DNA of 64,000 nt from contig NZ_JAFJSY010000002.1 of assembly GCF_019857225.1 (NCBI RefSeq), positions 1 through 64,000 of the forward strand, written 5' to 3'. The stretch is from Streptomyces plumbidurans (GTDB lineage: Bacteria; Actinomycetota; Actinomycetes; Streptomycetales; Streptomycetaceae). Every line of letters starts with the position of its first letter. Positions within the stretch are counted from its first letter, which is position 1. This document shows, piece by piece, positions 55,165 through 63,805 of this stretch. The notes beneath the pieces are model-generated. The model saw only the letters and a list, made by a program, of their open reading frames with translations. It was not told the origin of the DNA and did not search any database. A program made the position numbers and the translations under genes.

Positions 55165-55220
55165 CAACGCACAAGGCCCGCCCCTGAAATGCACCATCAG
55201 GGGGCGGGCCTTGTGCGTTG
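55165..55220. terminator. Bidirectional terminator between hflX and the first lipoprotein protease
   Basis: A long inverted repeat with about 22 paired bases (CAACGCACAAGGCCCGCCCC against GGGGCGGGCCTTGTGCGTTG, one bulged G, nine-base loop) lies between the converging genes and can serve both. Confidence 0.85.
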
Positions 55221-55225
55221 CGGCG

Positions 55226-56467
55226 TCACTGACCGCCGTAGGTCTCACTCATGTTCTCGTACAGCTTCTGCGCGCCCTTGCCGAGCTGCGGGCCCGCGAG
55301 CCAGGTGTTGTTCGACGGGCCGATCGAGGTGTTGGACACCAGCTCGGTCTTGCCGTTCACCACGCGGAACCAGCCGCCGCCGGACGAGCCGCCGGTCATG
55401 GTGCAGCCGATGCGGTACATCGTCGGCAGCGAGGGGCTCAGCGAGAGCCGGCCGGGCCGGTCGATGCAGCGGAACATCTTCAGGCCGTTGAACGGCGGAG
55501 CCGCCGGGTATCCCCAGGCGCCCATGCTCGACACCTCGCGCGGCGCGGGTGCCGAGAAGTCCACGTCGAGGGCCGCGCCGACCGTCTCCTCAAGGGACTT
55601 GGAGCCCCGCTCCGGCTTCACATGCAGGATGGCGTAGTCGTACGCGGCACCCGCGCCGCCCGTCTCCGAGCCGCCCTGGATCCACTGGTTGGAGGTGGAG
55701 GCCCAGTCCGCCCAGTACTCGCCGTAGGGAGCGACCTGCGTGGAGTCGGCGCTGCTGAGCTGCGACTCCGACAGGCCCTGGTCGTTGTAGGCCGGCACGA
55801 AGGCGATGTTGCGGTACCAGCCGCCGCCCTGGCCGGCGTGCACGCAGTGGCCCGCCGTCCACACCAGGTTCGACTTGCCCGGGTGGTTGACGTCCTTGAT
55901 CACCGTGCCCGAGCAGACCATCGAGCCCTCGGGGGAGTCGAAGAAGACCTTGCCGACCGGGGCCGCGTGCTGGTGGTACGGCGTCTTCTCGGCCTGGGCC
56001 TGCACCGGCGCCGGCTCAGGATCGCTGACGCCCTGGTCGGCGGCCGCGTCCTTGGTGGAGACCGTCTTGTTGGCCTCCTTCGCGGACTGCATCCGCTCCG
56101 GCTTCCACAGACCCTCGATCACCGGGTTGACGAAGTCCTTGGCCTGGCTGAGCCACTTGTCCTTGTCCCAGTTCTTCCAGCCGCCCTTGGCCCACTCGTC
56201 GACGTCGATGCCGTGGTCCTTGAGCTTGCTCGCGATGTCGGAGGGGATCTTGAGCTTGCCGTCGCCGCCGCTCGCCGAGGCGGTGATGGTGCCGTCGGGC
56301 TTGCCGCTCGAGTTGTCGTCCGAGCCGTTGCAGGCGGTCGCGGTCAGCGCGAGCGCCGCGACCAGACCGGTGGCGACGAGAGCGGTGCGACGGGTGCGCG
56401 GAGTGTGGTCGGTGCGGTGGGTGCGTCGGTCGCGTGATGACGGTGCGGGCGTACGTGTGGAACGCAT
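55226..56467 (-). CDS. Trypsin-like serine protease, lipoprotein (copy 1)
   Basis: A 413-residue exported protein. A lipoprotein signal (hydrophobic VATGLVAALALTATAC) puts the lipid-bearing Cys at residue 46. A spacer of about 120 residues (ASKLKDHGIDVDEWAKGGWK, KDKWLSQAKDFVNPVIEGLW) precedes a trypsin fold with His in WTAGHCVHAG, Asp in YDYAILHV and Ser in GCTMTGGSSGGGW. It resembles streptomycete V8-like/trypsin-like serine proteases. It starts MRSTRTPAPSS; the preceding in-frame ATG at 56503 is less likely. A paralogue of the same length follows upstream in tandem. Probable role: surface or envelope proteolysis. Confidence 0.9.
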   Translation of the reverse strand: MRSTRTPAPSSRDRRTHRTDHTPRTRRTALVATGLVAALALTATACNGSDDNSSGKPDGTITASASGGDGKLKIPSDIASKLKDHGIDVDEWAKGGWKNWDKDKWLSQAKDFVNPVIEGLWKPERMQSAKEANKTVSTKDAAADQGVSDPEPAPVQAQAEKTPYHQHAAPVGKVFFDSPEGSMVCSGTVIKDVNHPGKSNLVWTAGHCVHAGQGGGWYRNIAFVPAYNDQGLSESQLSSADSTQVAPYGEYWADWASTSNQWIQGGSETGGAGAAYDYAILHVKPERGSKSLEETVGAALDVDFSAPAPREVSSMGAWGYPAAPPFNGLKMFRCIDRPGRLSLSPSLPTMYRIGCTMTGGSSGGGWFRVVNGKTELVSNTSIGPSNNTWLAGPQLGKGAQKLYENMSETYGGQ

Positions 56468-56507
56468 GGTGCGGTAACCCCCGTTGGAACGTATGTCTGC
56501 CATGTGC

Positions 56508-56577
56508 TTGCCAGTTCTGACGTGTCGGTCCTGACTTGCCGGTTCCGACGTGTCGATTCTGACTCGTTGGTTCCGGG
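56508..56577. repeat. 28-bp tandem repeat between the two protease genes
   Basis: Two 28-bp units (TTGCCAGTTCTGACGTGTCG and TTGCCGGTTCCGACGTGTCG starts) at 56508-56535 and 56536-56563 are followed by a decayed partial third. They lie in the 272-base gap upstream of copy 1; no gene is visible in the gap. Confidence 0.7.
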
Positions 56578-56739
56578 TTGAGCGCCGAACCTGTCCCTGG
56601 GAAGCAACACCCCACTATGCCGGTGGGGTTGAGGGCGAACAGGGGCGGGACGGTGAAGGTTTCCGTGAGGCGCCCCACCCCTGTCTGTGCCCATCAGTCT
56701 GTGCCCATCGGCCGGTCACTGCGGACGCCGATCGGCGGT

Positions 56740-57975
56740 TCACTGCCCGGCGAATTTCTTGCTCACAGAGTCGTACACACCCTTGGCCACGTCACCCAGT
56801 CGCGGGCCCGCCAGCCAGCCCGAGGTCACCGGGCCGATCGAGGTGTTGGACACCAGCGCGGGCTTGCCGTCCGAGCCGGTGGCCACCCAACCGCCGCCGG
56901 ATGAACCGCCGGTCATGGTGCAGCCGATGCGGTACATCGTCGGGGCCGCGGTGTCGATCGACAGACGGCCCGGCTTGTCCGTGCACTGGTACAGCTTCTG
57001 GCCGTCGTACGGCGGGGCTGCCGGGTAGCCGGTCGCCGTGATGCTGGGAACCTTCGGCACGGCCGGGGCGTTGAAGTTCACAGGAAGCGCCGAACCGACC
57101 GTCTCCTCCAGCGACTTGCCGTTGCCGCCCTTCTCCGGCGTCACATGGATGACGGCGTAGTCGTACGGCGCGCCGTTGCCGCCCGTCTCACCGCCCTGCT
57201 CGATCCACTGCTGGGAAGTCTGCGCCCAGTCGGCCCAGTAGACGCCGTAGGGGGCGACCTCTTCCTTGGTCGCGTTCTGCAGCTGATCGGCGCTCTTGCC
57301 CGAGTCGTTGTACGACGGCACGAACGCGATGTTGCGGTACCAGCCGCCCTTCTTGCCGGCGTGCACACAGTGGCCCGCCGTCCACACGAGATTCGACTTG
57401 CCCGGATGCGCCGGGTCCTCGACGACCGTCGCCGAGCACACCATCGTGCCCTCGGGGGAGTCGAAGAACACCTTGCCCGCCGTCGCGGCGTTCGCGTGGT
57501 ACGTAGGCGCCACGGCCTTGGCGTTCACCGGCGCGGGCGTCGGGTCGGTCACTCCCTGGTCACCGGAGAGGTCGTTGTCGTCGACGCCCTTGTCCGGGTC
57601 GTCGGCGTGCCGCATCCGGTCCGGGTCCCACAGGCCGTTGATGATGGGGTTGACGAAGTCGTTGGCCTCGCGCAGCCAGTCGTCCTTGTCCCAGTTCTTC
57701 CAGGCCCCGTGCTTCCACTTGTCGATGTCGATCCCGTGCTCTTTGAGCTTCTGCCTGATGTCGTCCGGGATCTTGATCTTGCCGTCACCGGTGTCGTCGG
57801 CGCCGGCGGCCGAGGCGGACGCCGCCTGGCCGTCGGCCTTGTCGTCCCCCGAGTTGCAGGCGGTGGCGGTGAGCGCCAGCACCGACGCGAGGGCAACGGC
57901 GGCGACGACGGGGGAGGTTCCGCGGCGCGTACCCCTGTCTCGCCGGACGTGGAACGACGGCCGTGTGGATCGCAT
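56740..57975 (-). CDS. Trypsin-like serine protease, lipoprotein (copy 2)
   Basis: A 411-residue paralogue of copy 1, with the same plan: start MRSTRPSFHV, lipobox LALTATAC with Cys40, spacer (DDIRQKLKEHGIDIDKWKHG, DKDDWLREANDFVNPIINGL), and trypsin fold with WTAGHCVHAG, YDYAVIHV and GCTMTGGSSGGGW. Most differences lie in the linker and surface loops. GGGGGAG sits ten bases before the ATG. The tandem layout points to a gene duplication, with the gap between the copies changed by short repeats. The target proteins are unknown. Confidence 0.9.
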   Translation of the reverse strand: MRSTRPSFHVRRDRGTRRGTSPVVAAVALASVLALTATACNSGDDKADGQAASASAAGADDTGDGKIKIPDDIRQKLKEHGIDIDKWKHGAWKNWDKDDWLREANDFVNPIINGLWDPDRMRHADDPDKGVDDNDLSGDQGVTDPTPAPVNAKAVAPTYHANAATAGKVFFDSPEGTMVCSATVVEDPAHPGKSNLVWTAGHCVHAGKKGGWYRNIAFVPSYNDSGKSADQLQNATKEEVAPYGVYWADWAQTSQQWIEQGGETGGNGAPYDYAVIHVTPEKGGNGKSLEETVGSALPVNFNAPAVPKVPSITATGYPAAPPYDGQKLYQCTDKPGRLSIDTAAPTMYRIGCTMTGGSSGGGWVATGSDGKPALVSNTSIGPVTSGWLAGPRLGDVAKGVYDSVSKKFAGQ

Positions 57976-58243
57976 GGTCTGAACTCCCCCTGAGGTGAAC
58001 GTACGGGCCGGCCCGGCCTCGGCGGCCTGGCTCGGCAGCCTGCCCTGGAACGGCATCACACACTATGCGCTCGCTGTGGGTGGGCGCCCACGGAACGGCA
58101 ACGGTTTCGCTACGGAGCGCCTGATCAGCCAATTCGTCCGGAAAAGGGGGTGGTTGGCGGCGTTGGCGGCGTTGCAGGGGGTCGTGCGGGGGTGGGGGCG
58201 AGGGGGTTGAGGTGGAGTGGCGGGCCGGGGTGAGGAGTGCGCG

Positions 58244-58378
58244 GATGGGGCGCGTGGTGCGGTGTGCGGGGATGGGGCGCGTGGTGAGGTGTGCGGGGAT
58301 GGGGCGCGTGGTGAGGTGTGCGGGGATGGGGCGCGTGGTGAGGTGTGCCGGGATGGGGCGCGTGGCGAGGTGTTGAGG
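58244..58378. repeat. 27-bp minisatellite, five units
   Basis: Five head-to-tail 27-bp units (GATGGGGCGCGTGGTGAGGT plus GTGCGGG) occupy 135 bases; the inner copies are identical or nearly so. All six frames stay open across it because 27 is a multiple of three, giving ORFs such as GARGEVCGD repeats on one strand and SPHTSPRAP on the other. The gap between protease copy 2 and the aminotransferase gene (57976-58556) holds no gene that I can support. Confidence 0.85.
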
Positions 58379-58556
58379 TGCTCGGGGGAGCGCGAGGGGG
58401 GAGGGGCGGCGGCTGAGTAGGTGTCCTGTGCGCCAAGGATCTTGAGGCGGCCCGTAACCCGTTCACCCATGGGGGGTTGGTAGCGGTGGGGGGTCTGCTG
58501 TCCGTGTGCGGTCCCCTGCGTCTGTGGGCGGTGTATGGGCGGGAGGACTGGAAGCC

Positions 58557-60284
58557 GTGGCCAAGCCTGCGTGTGTGGGGAGTGCGTCGGAGGGAGCTTC
58601 CGGCGAGGATGCGACCGGCGCGAGTATCGGTAACCGGGCCGCAGACCTGACTTCCCTGCCGGCGCGCGCCGTGCACGAGGGGGTCCTACGGCGTCAGGCG
58701 GCGCGCGAATCTGCGGCGCGCACGTATGCCGGCGCCACCCTGCCGATCGTGCCCGTGCGCGCCCGCGGGATGACCATCGAGGGCGCCGACGGCCGTCGCT
58801 ACCTCGACTGCCTTTCCGGCGCCGGGGCGCTGGCCCTCGGTCACAACCACCCCGTCGTACTGGAGGCGATCCGCAGGGTCCTTGACTCCGGCGCTCCCTT
58901 GCACGCCCTCGACCTGGCGACTCCCGTCAAGGACGCCTTCATCACCGAGCTCTTCCACACCCTCCCACCAGGCCTCGCCGATCACGCGCGCGTGCAGTTC
59001 TGCGGTCCTTCGGAAACCGACGCGGTAGAGGAAGCCTGCAAGCTGGTACGGTCCGCGACCGGCCGCACCGGCATCCTGGCCTTCACCGGCGCCCACCACG
59101 GCACGACCACCGAAGCGCTGTCAGCCCCCGATGCCTCCCGCGACTCCTACGCCGCCGCCGTCTCCGTCACATCCGCCGACCCCCTCGCGCCGATTGCCCG
59201 GCTCCCCTATCCGCAGGACTACCGCTGCCCGTTCGGCGTCGGCGGTCGCCAAGGCGCCGAACTCGCCGCCCGCTGGACCGAGTCCGCCCTCGACGACCTC
59301 GGACCGGATGTCCCGCACCCCGCCGGGCTGATCCTCGAACCCGTCCAGGGCGAGGGCGGAGTGCTTCCCGCGCCCGACGCCTGGATGCGGCGTATGCGGG
59401 AGATCACGGCCGCCCACTCCATCCCGCTCATCGCGGACGAGATCCAGACGGGCGTCGGACGCACGGGGGCCTTCTGGGCGGTGGAGCACAGCGGCATCAC
59501 CCCCGACGTCATGGTCCTCTCCAATGCCATCGGAGGCAGCCTTCCGCTCGCGCTGCTGATCCACCGCGACGATCTCGACCCCGGGCAACCCGACGCTGCC
59601 ACCGGCGCGTTCCGCGGCAACCAACTCGCCATGGCCGCGGGCACGGCGACCCTGACCTACGTCCGCGAAAACCGCCTCGCCGACCGAGCAGCCGCCCTCG
59701 GAGCCCGCATGCTCGACCAACTCCGTCCACTGGCACGGGAGTTCCCGTGTGTGGGGGATGTGCGCGGGCGGGGACTGATGCTGGGCGTTGAGTTTGTGGA
59801 AGCGGACGTGAAGGTGGAGGCGCAGGCAGAGACGGAGGTCGAGGCGGAGGCCAGGGCGAGGCGGGCGCGGGGCGCGAGCCGGAGCGAGGTGGGTGCGCCC
59901 TGCGGGTCTCGGTGGGGCGCAAGCCGCCTTGCGGCTTGGGACGGAGGGCCCGATCCGGCAGCGGCGCAGACGTCGGCTGGCGCCCACGCCGCCCCGCCAC
60001 CCCCCGCTCCCGAACTCGCTGCCGCCGTCCAGCGCGAATGCCTGCGCCGCGGATTGATCGTCGAACTCGCTGGACCCCACACCAGTGTCGTACGGCTGCT
60101 CCCACCGCTGACGATCAGCGACGAACAGGCAGCGGCGGTACTCGACCGCCTGGCCGATGCCGTAAAGGCGGCAGCCCGCGCCCATGCCGGCGCATCCCGA
60201 GGGTTCCGTCCACCGGCGGAGGCCGACCTCCGGAGACGACGGCAGGACCACCGTGCCGAGAAGGCAACCCTGCCGAGCGGCTGA
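58557..60284 (+). CDS. Diaminobutyrate-type class III aminotransferase, catalytic lysine replaced by Asn
   Basis: A 575-residue member of the fold-type I class III aminotransferases, closest to diaminobutyrate aminotransferases of siderophore loci (RhbA-like). Typical parts: LDCLSGAGALALGHNHP, FCGPSETDAVEEACKLVRSA, FTGAHHGTTTEALS, and ILEPVQGEGGV with ADEIQTGVGRTG (the PLP aspartate). The expected PLP lysine in LSKAIGGSLPL is Asn323 (LSNAIGGSLPL; codon AAT at 59523-59525). Around residues 413-485 a low-complexity Glu/Ala/Arg/Gly/Pro segment interrupts the C-terminal domain, and a disordered tail of about 30 residues follows the end. The GTG at 58557 follows GGGAGG; the frame is open from 58506. 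As drawn, it cannot be a normal aminotransferase. Confidence 0.82.
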   Translation: MAKPACVGSASEGASGEDATGASIGNRAADLTSLPARAVHEGVLRRQAARESAARTYAGATLPIVPVRARGMTIEGADGRRYLDCLSGAGALALGHNHPVVLEAIRRVLDSGAPLHALDLATPVKDAFITELFHTLPPGLADHARVQFCGPSETDAVEEACKLVRSATGRTGILAFTGAHHGTTTEALSAPDASRDSYAAAVSVTSADPLAPIARLPYPQDYRCPFGVGGRQGAELAARWTESALDDLGPDVPHPAGLILEPVQGEGGVLPAPDAWMRRMREITAAHSIPLIADEIQTGVGRTGAFWAVEHSGITPDVMVLSNAIGGSLPLALLIHRDDLDPGQPDAATGAFRGNQLAMAAGTATLTYVRENRLADRAAALGARMLDQLRPLAREFPCVGDVRGRGLMLGVEFVEADVKVEAQAETEVEAEARARRARGASRSEVGAPCGSRWGASRLAAWDGGPDPAAAQTSAGAHAAPPPPAPELAAAVQRECLRRGLIVELAGPHTSVVRLLPPLTISDEQAAAVLDRLADAVKAAARAHAGASRGFRPPAEADLRRRRQDHRAEKATLPSG

Positions 60285-60392
60285 CGCATACGCGCAGCGC
60301 TCGCCCAGCTCGACATCCACGTCCGCGCGCAGCGGCCCCGGCGGCGGGGACCCGCCGCACCGCCCGACTCAGAACCTTCCTTGAGGACCCTC

Positions 60393-62396
60393 GTGAAGCC
60401 CACCCCCACATCTGCAACCGGCACCCACAGCTCAGAGGCCGCCGTCTCCGTCTCCGTCGACGAGAAGAGCTCCGCCTCCGAACGCTCCCCGGACCGAATG
60501 CCCAACGAACCGCGAGGCGGGCTCCCGGAGCAGGACAGGCTCTCCCCACAGGAACGCGTCCCCGAGCAGCGGACCCCAGCAGCCGCGGCCGCAGACCCCT
60601 GCCGCCCCGCTGCCCTCGATCTCCTCGACCACCCCGACCCGGGCACCGCGGCCGACGCTGCGGCCGTCGAGAACCTGCTGCGCTGCTGGGTCCGGGAAAC
60701 CGGCCTCCCGGCCCCCGACGACGCCACGCTCCGTATCCCTCTGCCCGCGAGCGGCACGGCACTGCTCGCCCCGGTTCACTACTGGTCGCCGACGGGATGG
60801 CACCGCTTCGGTCTCCCGCGTTTCGCCGACAGCCCCGAAGAGTCCCGAGCGGCCGACGCGGTCACCATTGCGGCTCTCCTCGCCCGCGAGACACCGGGCA
60901 CCGACACCACGCCCGCTCCCGACCTGGTCGCCCGCGTCGCCGACTCCCTTCGCCGTACCACCACCTTCATCCGTGAACGTCGCACGCACTCTGCCGAAGC
61001 GCCCGATCTCTTCCTGGCCGCCGAGCAGGCGCTCGTGTTCGGGCACCCTCTGCACCCCACCCCGAAGAGCCGCGAAGGTCTCTCCGAGGCAGAAGCAGCC
61101 CTGTACTCACCGGAGTTGCGCGGCTCCTTCCCCCTGCACTGGCTTGCTGTCGCTCCCTCCCTGCTCGCCACCGACTCAGCCTGGACCGAACGCGGCCGCC
61201 TCGTCCCCGCGCCACGGCTCATCGCCCGACTCGCCGACACTCACCTCCCCCTCCCCGACGGCCACGCAGCCCTCCCCATGCACCCGTGGCAGTTGCGCGA
61301 CATCCAGCGACGCCCTGAGACAGCGGCGCTCATCGACGCCGGGCTCCTTCGAGACCTCGGTGCGGCCGGCCCGCCCTGGTATCCCACCTCCTCCGTACGT
61401 ACTGTCCACCGAACCGGCGCCCCCGCCATGCTCAAGCTGTCGCTCGGCTTGCGGATCACCAACTCCCGCCGCGAGAACCTCCGCAAGGAACTGCATCGCG
61501 GCGTCGAGGTCCACCGCCTGCTGCGCAGTGGGCTGGCGCAGCAGTGGCAGGCCGCGCACCCGGGGTTCTACATCGTGCGCGACCCGGCCTGGCTCGCGGT
61601 CGACTCACCGGACGGCAACCCCGTGTCCGGGCTCGACGTGGTGATCAGGCACAACCCGTTCAGCGCCTCGGACGACGTCTCCTGCCTCGCCGGGCTCGTC
61701 TCGCCCCGTCCACAGGCCGAGCCAGGCGTCACCCCCGCAGGCCCTTTGCTCCACCCGGAGGCGCAGCCGTGCGTCCTGCAGTCGCGACTGGCGACGATCA
61801 TCAACCGTCTCGCGGGCCGTACGGGCCAGCCTCGTGGAGCCGTGGCCGCCGAGTGGTTCCTGCGCTACCTCGAACAGGTCGTCCGTCCCGTGCTGTGGCT
61901 GGACGCCGAGGCGGGAATCGCCCTGGAGGCCCACCAGCAGAACACGCTCGTCCTGCTGGACACCGACGGCTGGCCGGAGGGAGGGCGCTACCGGGACAAC
62001 CAGGGCTACTACTTCCGTGAGTCCCGGCGCACTGAACTCGACGCCCGGCTTCCCGGGATCGGTCAGCACAGCGACACCTTCGTCCCCGACGAGGTCACCG
62101 ACGAGCGCTTCCTCTACTACCTCGCGATCAACAATGTGCTCGGTCTCATTGGCGCTTTCGGCTCCCAACGCCTCGCCGACGAGGGGCTGTTGCTGGCCGC
62201 CTTCCGCCGCTTCCTCGAAGGCGGCGCCTCAGGTCCCGCCCGCCTGCGCACCTCACTCCCGTCCCACCTGCTCGACTCACCCGTCCTGCGCTGCAAGGCC
62301 AATCTCCTGACCCGGCTGCACGGTCTGGACGAACTCGTCGGCCCGGTCGACACCCAGTCCATCTATGTCACCATCCCCAACCCCCTCCTTACCTGA
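60393..62396 (+). CDS. IucA/IucC-type NIS siderophore synthetase
   Basis: A 667-residue NRPS-independent siderophore (NIS) synthetase, which joins a carboxylate such as citrate to an amine or hydroxylamine using ATP. Family motifs are FGHPLHPTPKSREGLSEAEA, MHPWQLRDIQ, STSSVRTVHR region, KLSLGLRITNSRREN, and LEAHQQNTLVLLD. The first 80 residues are low complexity. It starts at GTG 60393 with GAGGA five bases upstream; an in-frame TTG at 60381 is an alternative. It lies 108 bases after the aminotransferase gene on the same strand and before an acetyltransferase gene. Which of the NIS types (A, B or C) it belongs to cannot be settled by eye. Confidence 0.92.
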   Translation: MKPTPTSATGTHSSEAAVSVSVDEKSSASERSPDRMPNEPRGGLPEQDRLSPQERVPEQRTPAAAAADPCRPAALDLLDHPDPGTAADAAAVENLLRCWVRETGLPAPDDATLRIPLPASGTALLAPVHYWSPTGWHRFGLPRFADSPEESRAADAVTIAALLARETPGTDTTPAPDLVARVADSLRRTTTFIRERRTHSAEAPDLFLAAEQALVFGHPLHPTPKSREGLSEAEAALYSPELRGSFPLHWLAVAPSLLATDSAWTERGRLVPAPRLIARLADTHLPLPDGHAALPMHPWQLRDIQRRPETAALIDAGLLRDLGAAGPPWYPTSSVRTVHRTGAPAMLKLSLGLRITNSRRENLRKELHRGVEVHRLLRSGLAQQWQAAHPGFYIVRDPAWLAVDSPDGNPVSGLDVVIRHNPFSASDDVSCLAGLVSPRPQAEPGVTPAGPLLHPEAQPCVLQSRLATIINRLAGRTGQPRGAVAAEWFLRYLEQVVRPVLWLDAEAGIALEAHQQNTLVLLDTDGWPEGGRYRDNQGYYFRESRRTELDARLPGIGQHSDTFVPDEVTDERFLYYLAINNVLGLIGAFGSQRLADEGLLLAAFRRFLEGGASGPARLRTSLPSHLLDSPVLRCKANLLTRLHGLDELVGPVDTQSIYVTIPNPLLT

Positions 62397-62642
62397 CGGC
62401 CCATGTCCCACCTGCCCGCCCGTGCTGTTCGTCCTGCCGGCCCCGCCCATCCCGCCCGTCCGCCCACTCCTCTCAGCCCTTTCAGCCCTCTCAGTCCAGC
62501 CAGTCCTCCCGACCCCCTGTCCTCGCAGCCCCGACGGCTCTCGCACTGACCGCCCTGCCCGCACATCACCAACTCCCCCTCTCCAACCACGTTTTCGCCC
62601 TGAGGAACATGCCCCACCCCCACTTCTGAGAGGAGCGTCGCC

Positions 62643-63470
62643 GTGCCTCCCACCGACGCCACCGCCCACCCAGCTCCTACCGCGCACTCAGCCACCGCCA
62701 CAGCGCCCGACATGGGCGCCGCCGAGAGCCCCGGCACGGCCGAGAGCAGCACCTGCGAAGGCACGGACAGTGAAGACACACTGGATCTGCGTCTGCCCGA
62801 CGAACTGCTCGCGCTCTTCGCGGCGGAGAGTTGCACCGGCACGGCACCGAGTCGGCGTATGGACATGACGTCGCCCGCTTCCCTCTCCGTGACCGGCGAC
62901 GACCTTCTCGACCACGTCGCCGCCTGGGGCCCGGTGGTCACCCCCGTGGGGGTGTTCCAGCTCGTCCCCGTACAGGTCGAGCGTGACCTGCCGTTGATCG
63001 TCCGCTGGATGAACGACCCTGCCGTGGCGGAGTTCTGGGAGCTGGCCGGACCCCAGACTCTGACCGAGAGCCACCTGCGGACTCAGCTCACCGGGGACGG
63101 ACGCAGCGTTCCGTGCCTCGGGGTGCTGGAAGGCGCACCGATGAGCTACTGGGAGATCTACCGGGCGGACCTCGACCCATTGGCCCGCCACACTCCACTA
63201 CGACCTCATGACACTGGTGTCCACCTCCTCATCGGTGAGGTCGCCGACCGTGGCCGCAAGCTCGGCAGCACACTGCTCAGAGCTGTAGCCGACCTCGCGC
63301 TCGACAAGCGGCCCTCCTGCGCACGCGTCATCGCGGAACCAGACCTTCGCAACACCCCCTCCGTCGCTGCCTTTCTCAGCGCAGGCTTCCGATTCGCCGC
63401 CGAGGTCGACCTGCCCGCCAAGCGAGCCGCCCTCATGATCCGGGACCGGTCCCTGCGCCATGTGATGTGA
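62643..63470 (+). CDS. GNAT acetyltransferase of siderophore type (IucB/RhbD/AlcB-like)
   Basis: A 275-residue protein. The C-terminal 180 residues match the siderophore N-hydroxy-amine acetyltransferase group: WMNDPAVAEFWELAGPQTL, YWEIYRADLDPLARH, HDTGVHLLIGEVADRGRKLGS, and VIAEPDLRNTPSVAAFLSAGF. The N-terminal 95 residues are low complexity. GAGAGGAG lies seven bases before the GTG start. The 246-base gap from the synthetase is pyrimidine-rich and shows no gene. Such enzymes acylate a hydroxylated amine, but no amine monooxygenase gene (IucD type) is found in this window, so the substrate is unclear. Confidence 0.85.
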   Translation: MPPTDATAHPAPTAHSATATAPDMGAAESPGTAESSTCEGTDSEDTLDLRLPDELLALFAAESCTGTAPSRRMDMTSPASLSVTGDDLLDHVAAWGPVVTPVGVFQLVPVQVERDLPLIVRWMNDPAVAEFWELAGPQTLTESHLRTQLTGDGRSVPCLGVLEGAPMSYWEIYRADLDPLARHTPLRPHDTGVHLLIGEVADRGRKLGSTLLRAVADLALDKRPSCARVIAEPDLRNTPSVAAFLSAGFRFAAEVDLPAKRAALMIRDRSLRHVM

Positions 63471-63584
63471 CGCCGTGCGGCGACATCATCACTCTTGGTA
63501 CACCGCTCGCGCCGATCCGGTTCCCATCGACGACAGCCGATTTCCACCGCATCGACTCACACGCCCCCACCCCACGTAAGCAAC

Positions 63585-63672
63585 CCCCACCCACACCCGC
63601 CACCCGCACCCCCACCCACACCTGCCACCCGCACCCGCACCCGCACTCGCGCCCGCACCCACGCCCCGACAA
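63585..63672. repeat. CACCCG-rich low-complexity tract
   Basis: The 335 bases between the acetyltransferase and dinG hold a cytosine-rich tract of repeated CCCACCCGCA-like hexamers (63585-63672). It can be read as Pro/His/Thr repeats in some frames, but no start or codon bias supports a gene. Confidence 0.7.
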
Positions 63673-63805
63673 TCGCCCCCACCAGCCCACCCCGCAGAGC
63701 CACCCACCCCACCCCTCACACCCAGGAGCCCCCGACCTTGATCCCACCCCTCGTCCCCGCCTTGATCGCCCCTTTGTCAGTGCCGGGTCGTAGGGTGGTC
63801 GGGCT

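Noticed and set aside
58217..58420. GARGEVCGD-repeat frame (and SPHTSPRAP-type frame on the other strand) in the 27-bp array
   Set aside because: 27 is a multiple of three, so any frame stays open by chance; there is no ribosome binding site or supporting motif.
57976..58556. DmdR1/IdeR iron box upstream of the siderophore-type genes
   Set aside because: I searched by eye for TTAGG...CCTAA type sequence and saw none; absence is noted as part of a finding rather than as a feature.
62365..62868. Proline-rich plus-strand frame between the synthetase and acetyltransferase genes
   Set aside because: It starts inside the synthetase gene, runs out of frame with the acetyltransferase gene and reflects only the pyrimidine-rich composition.
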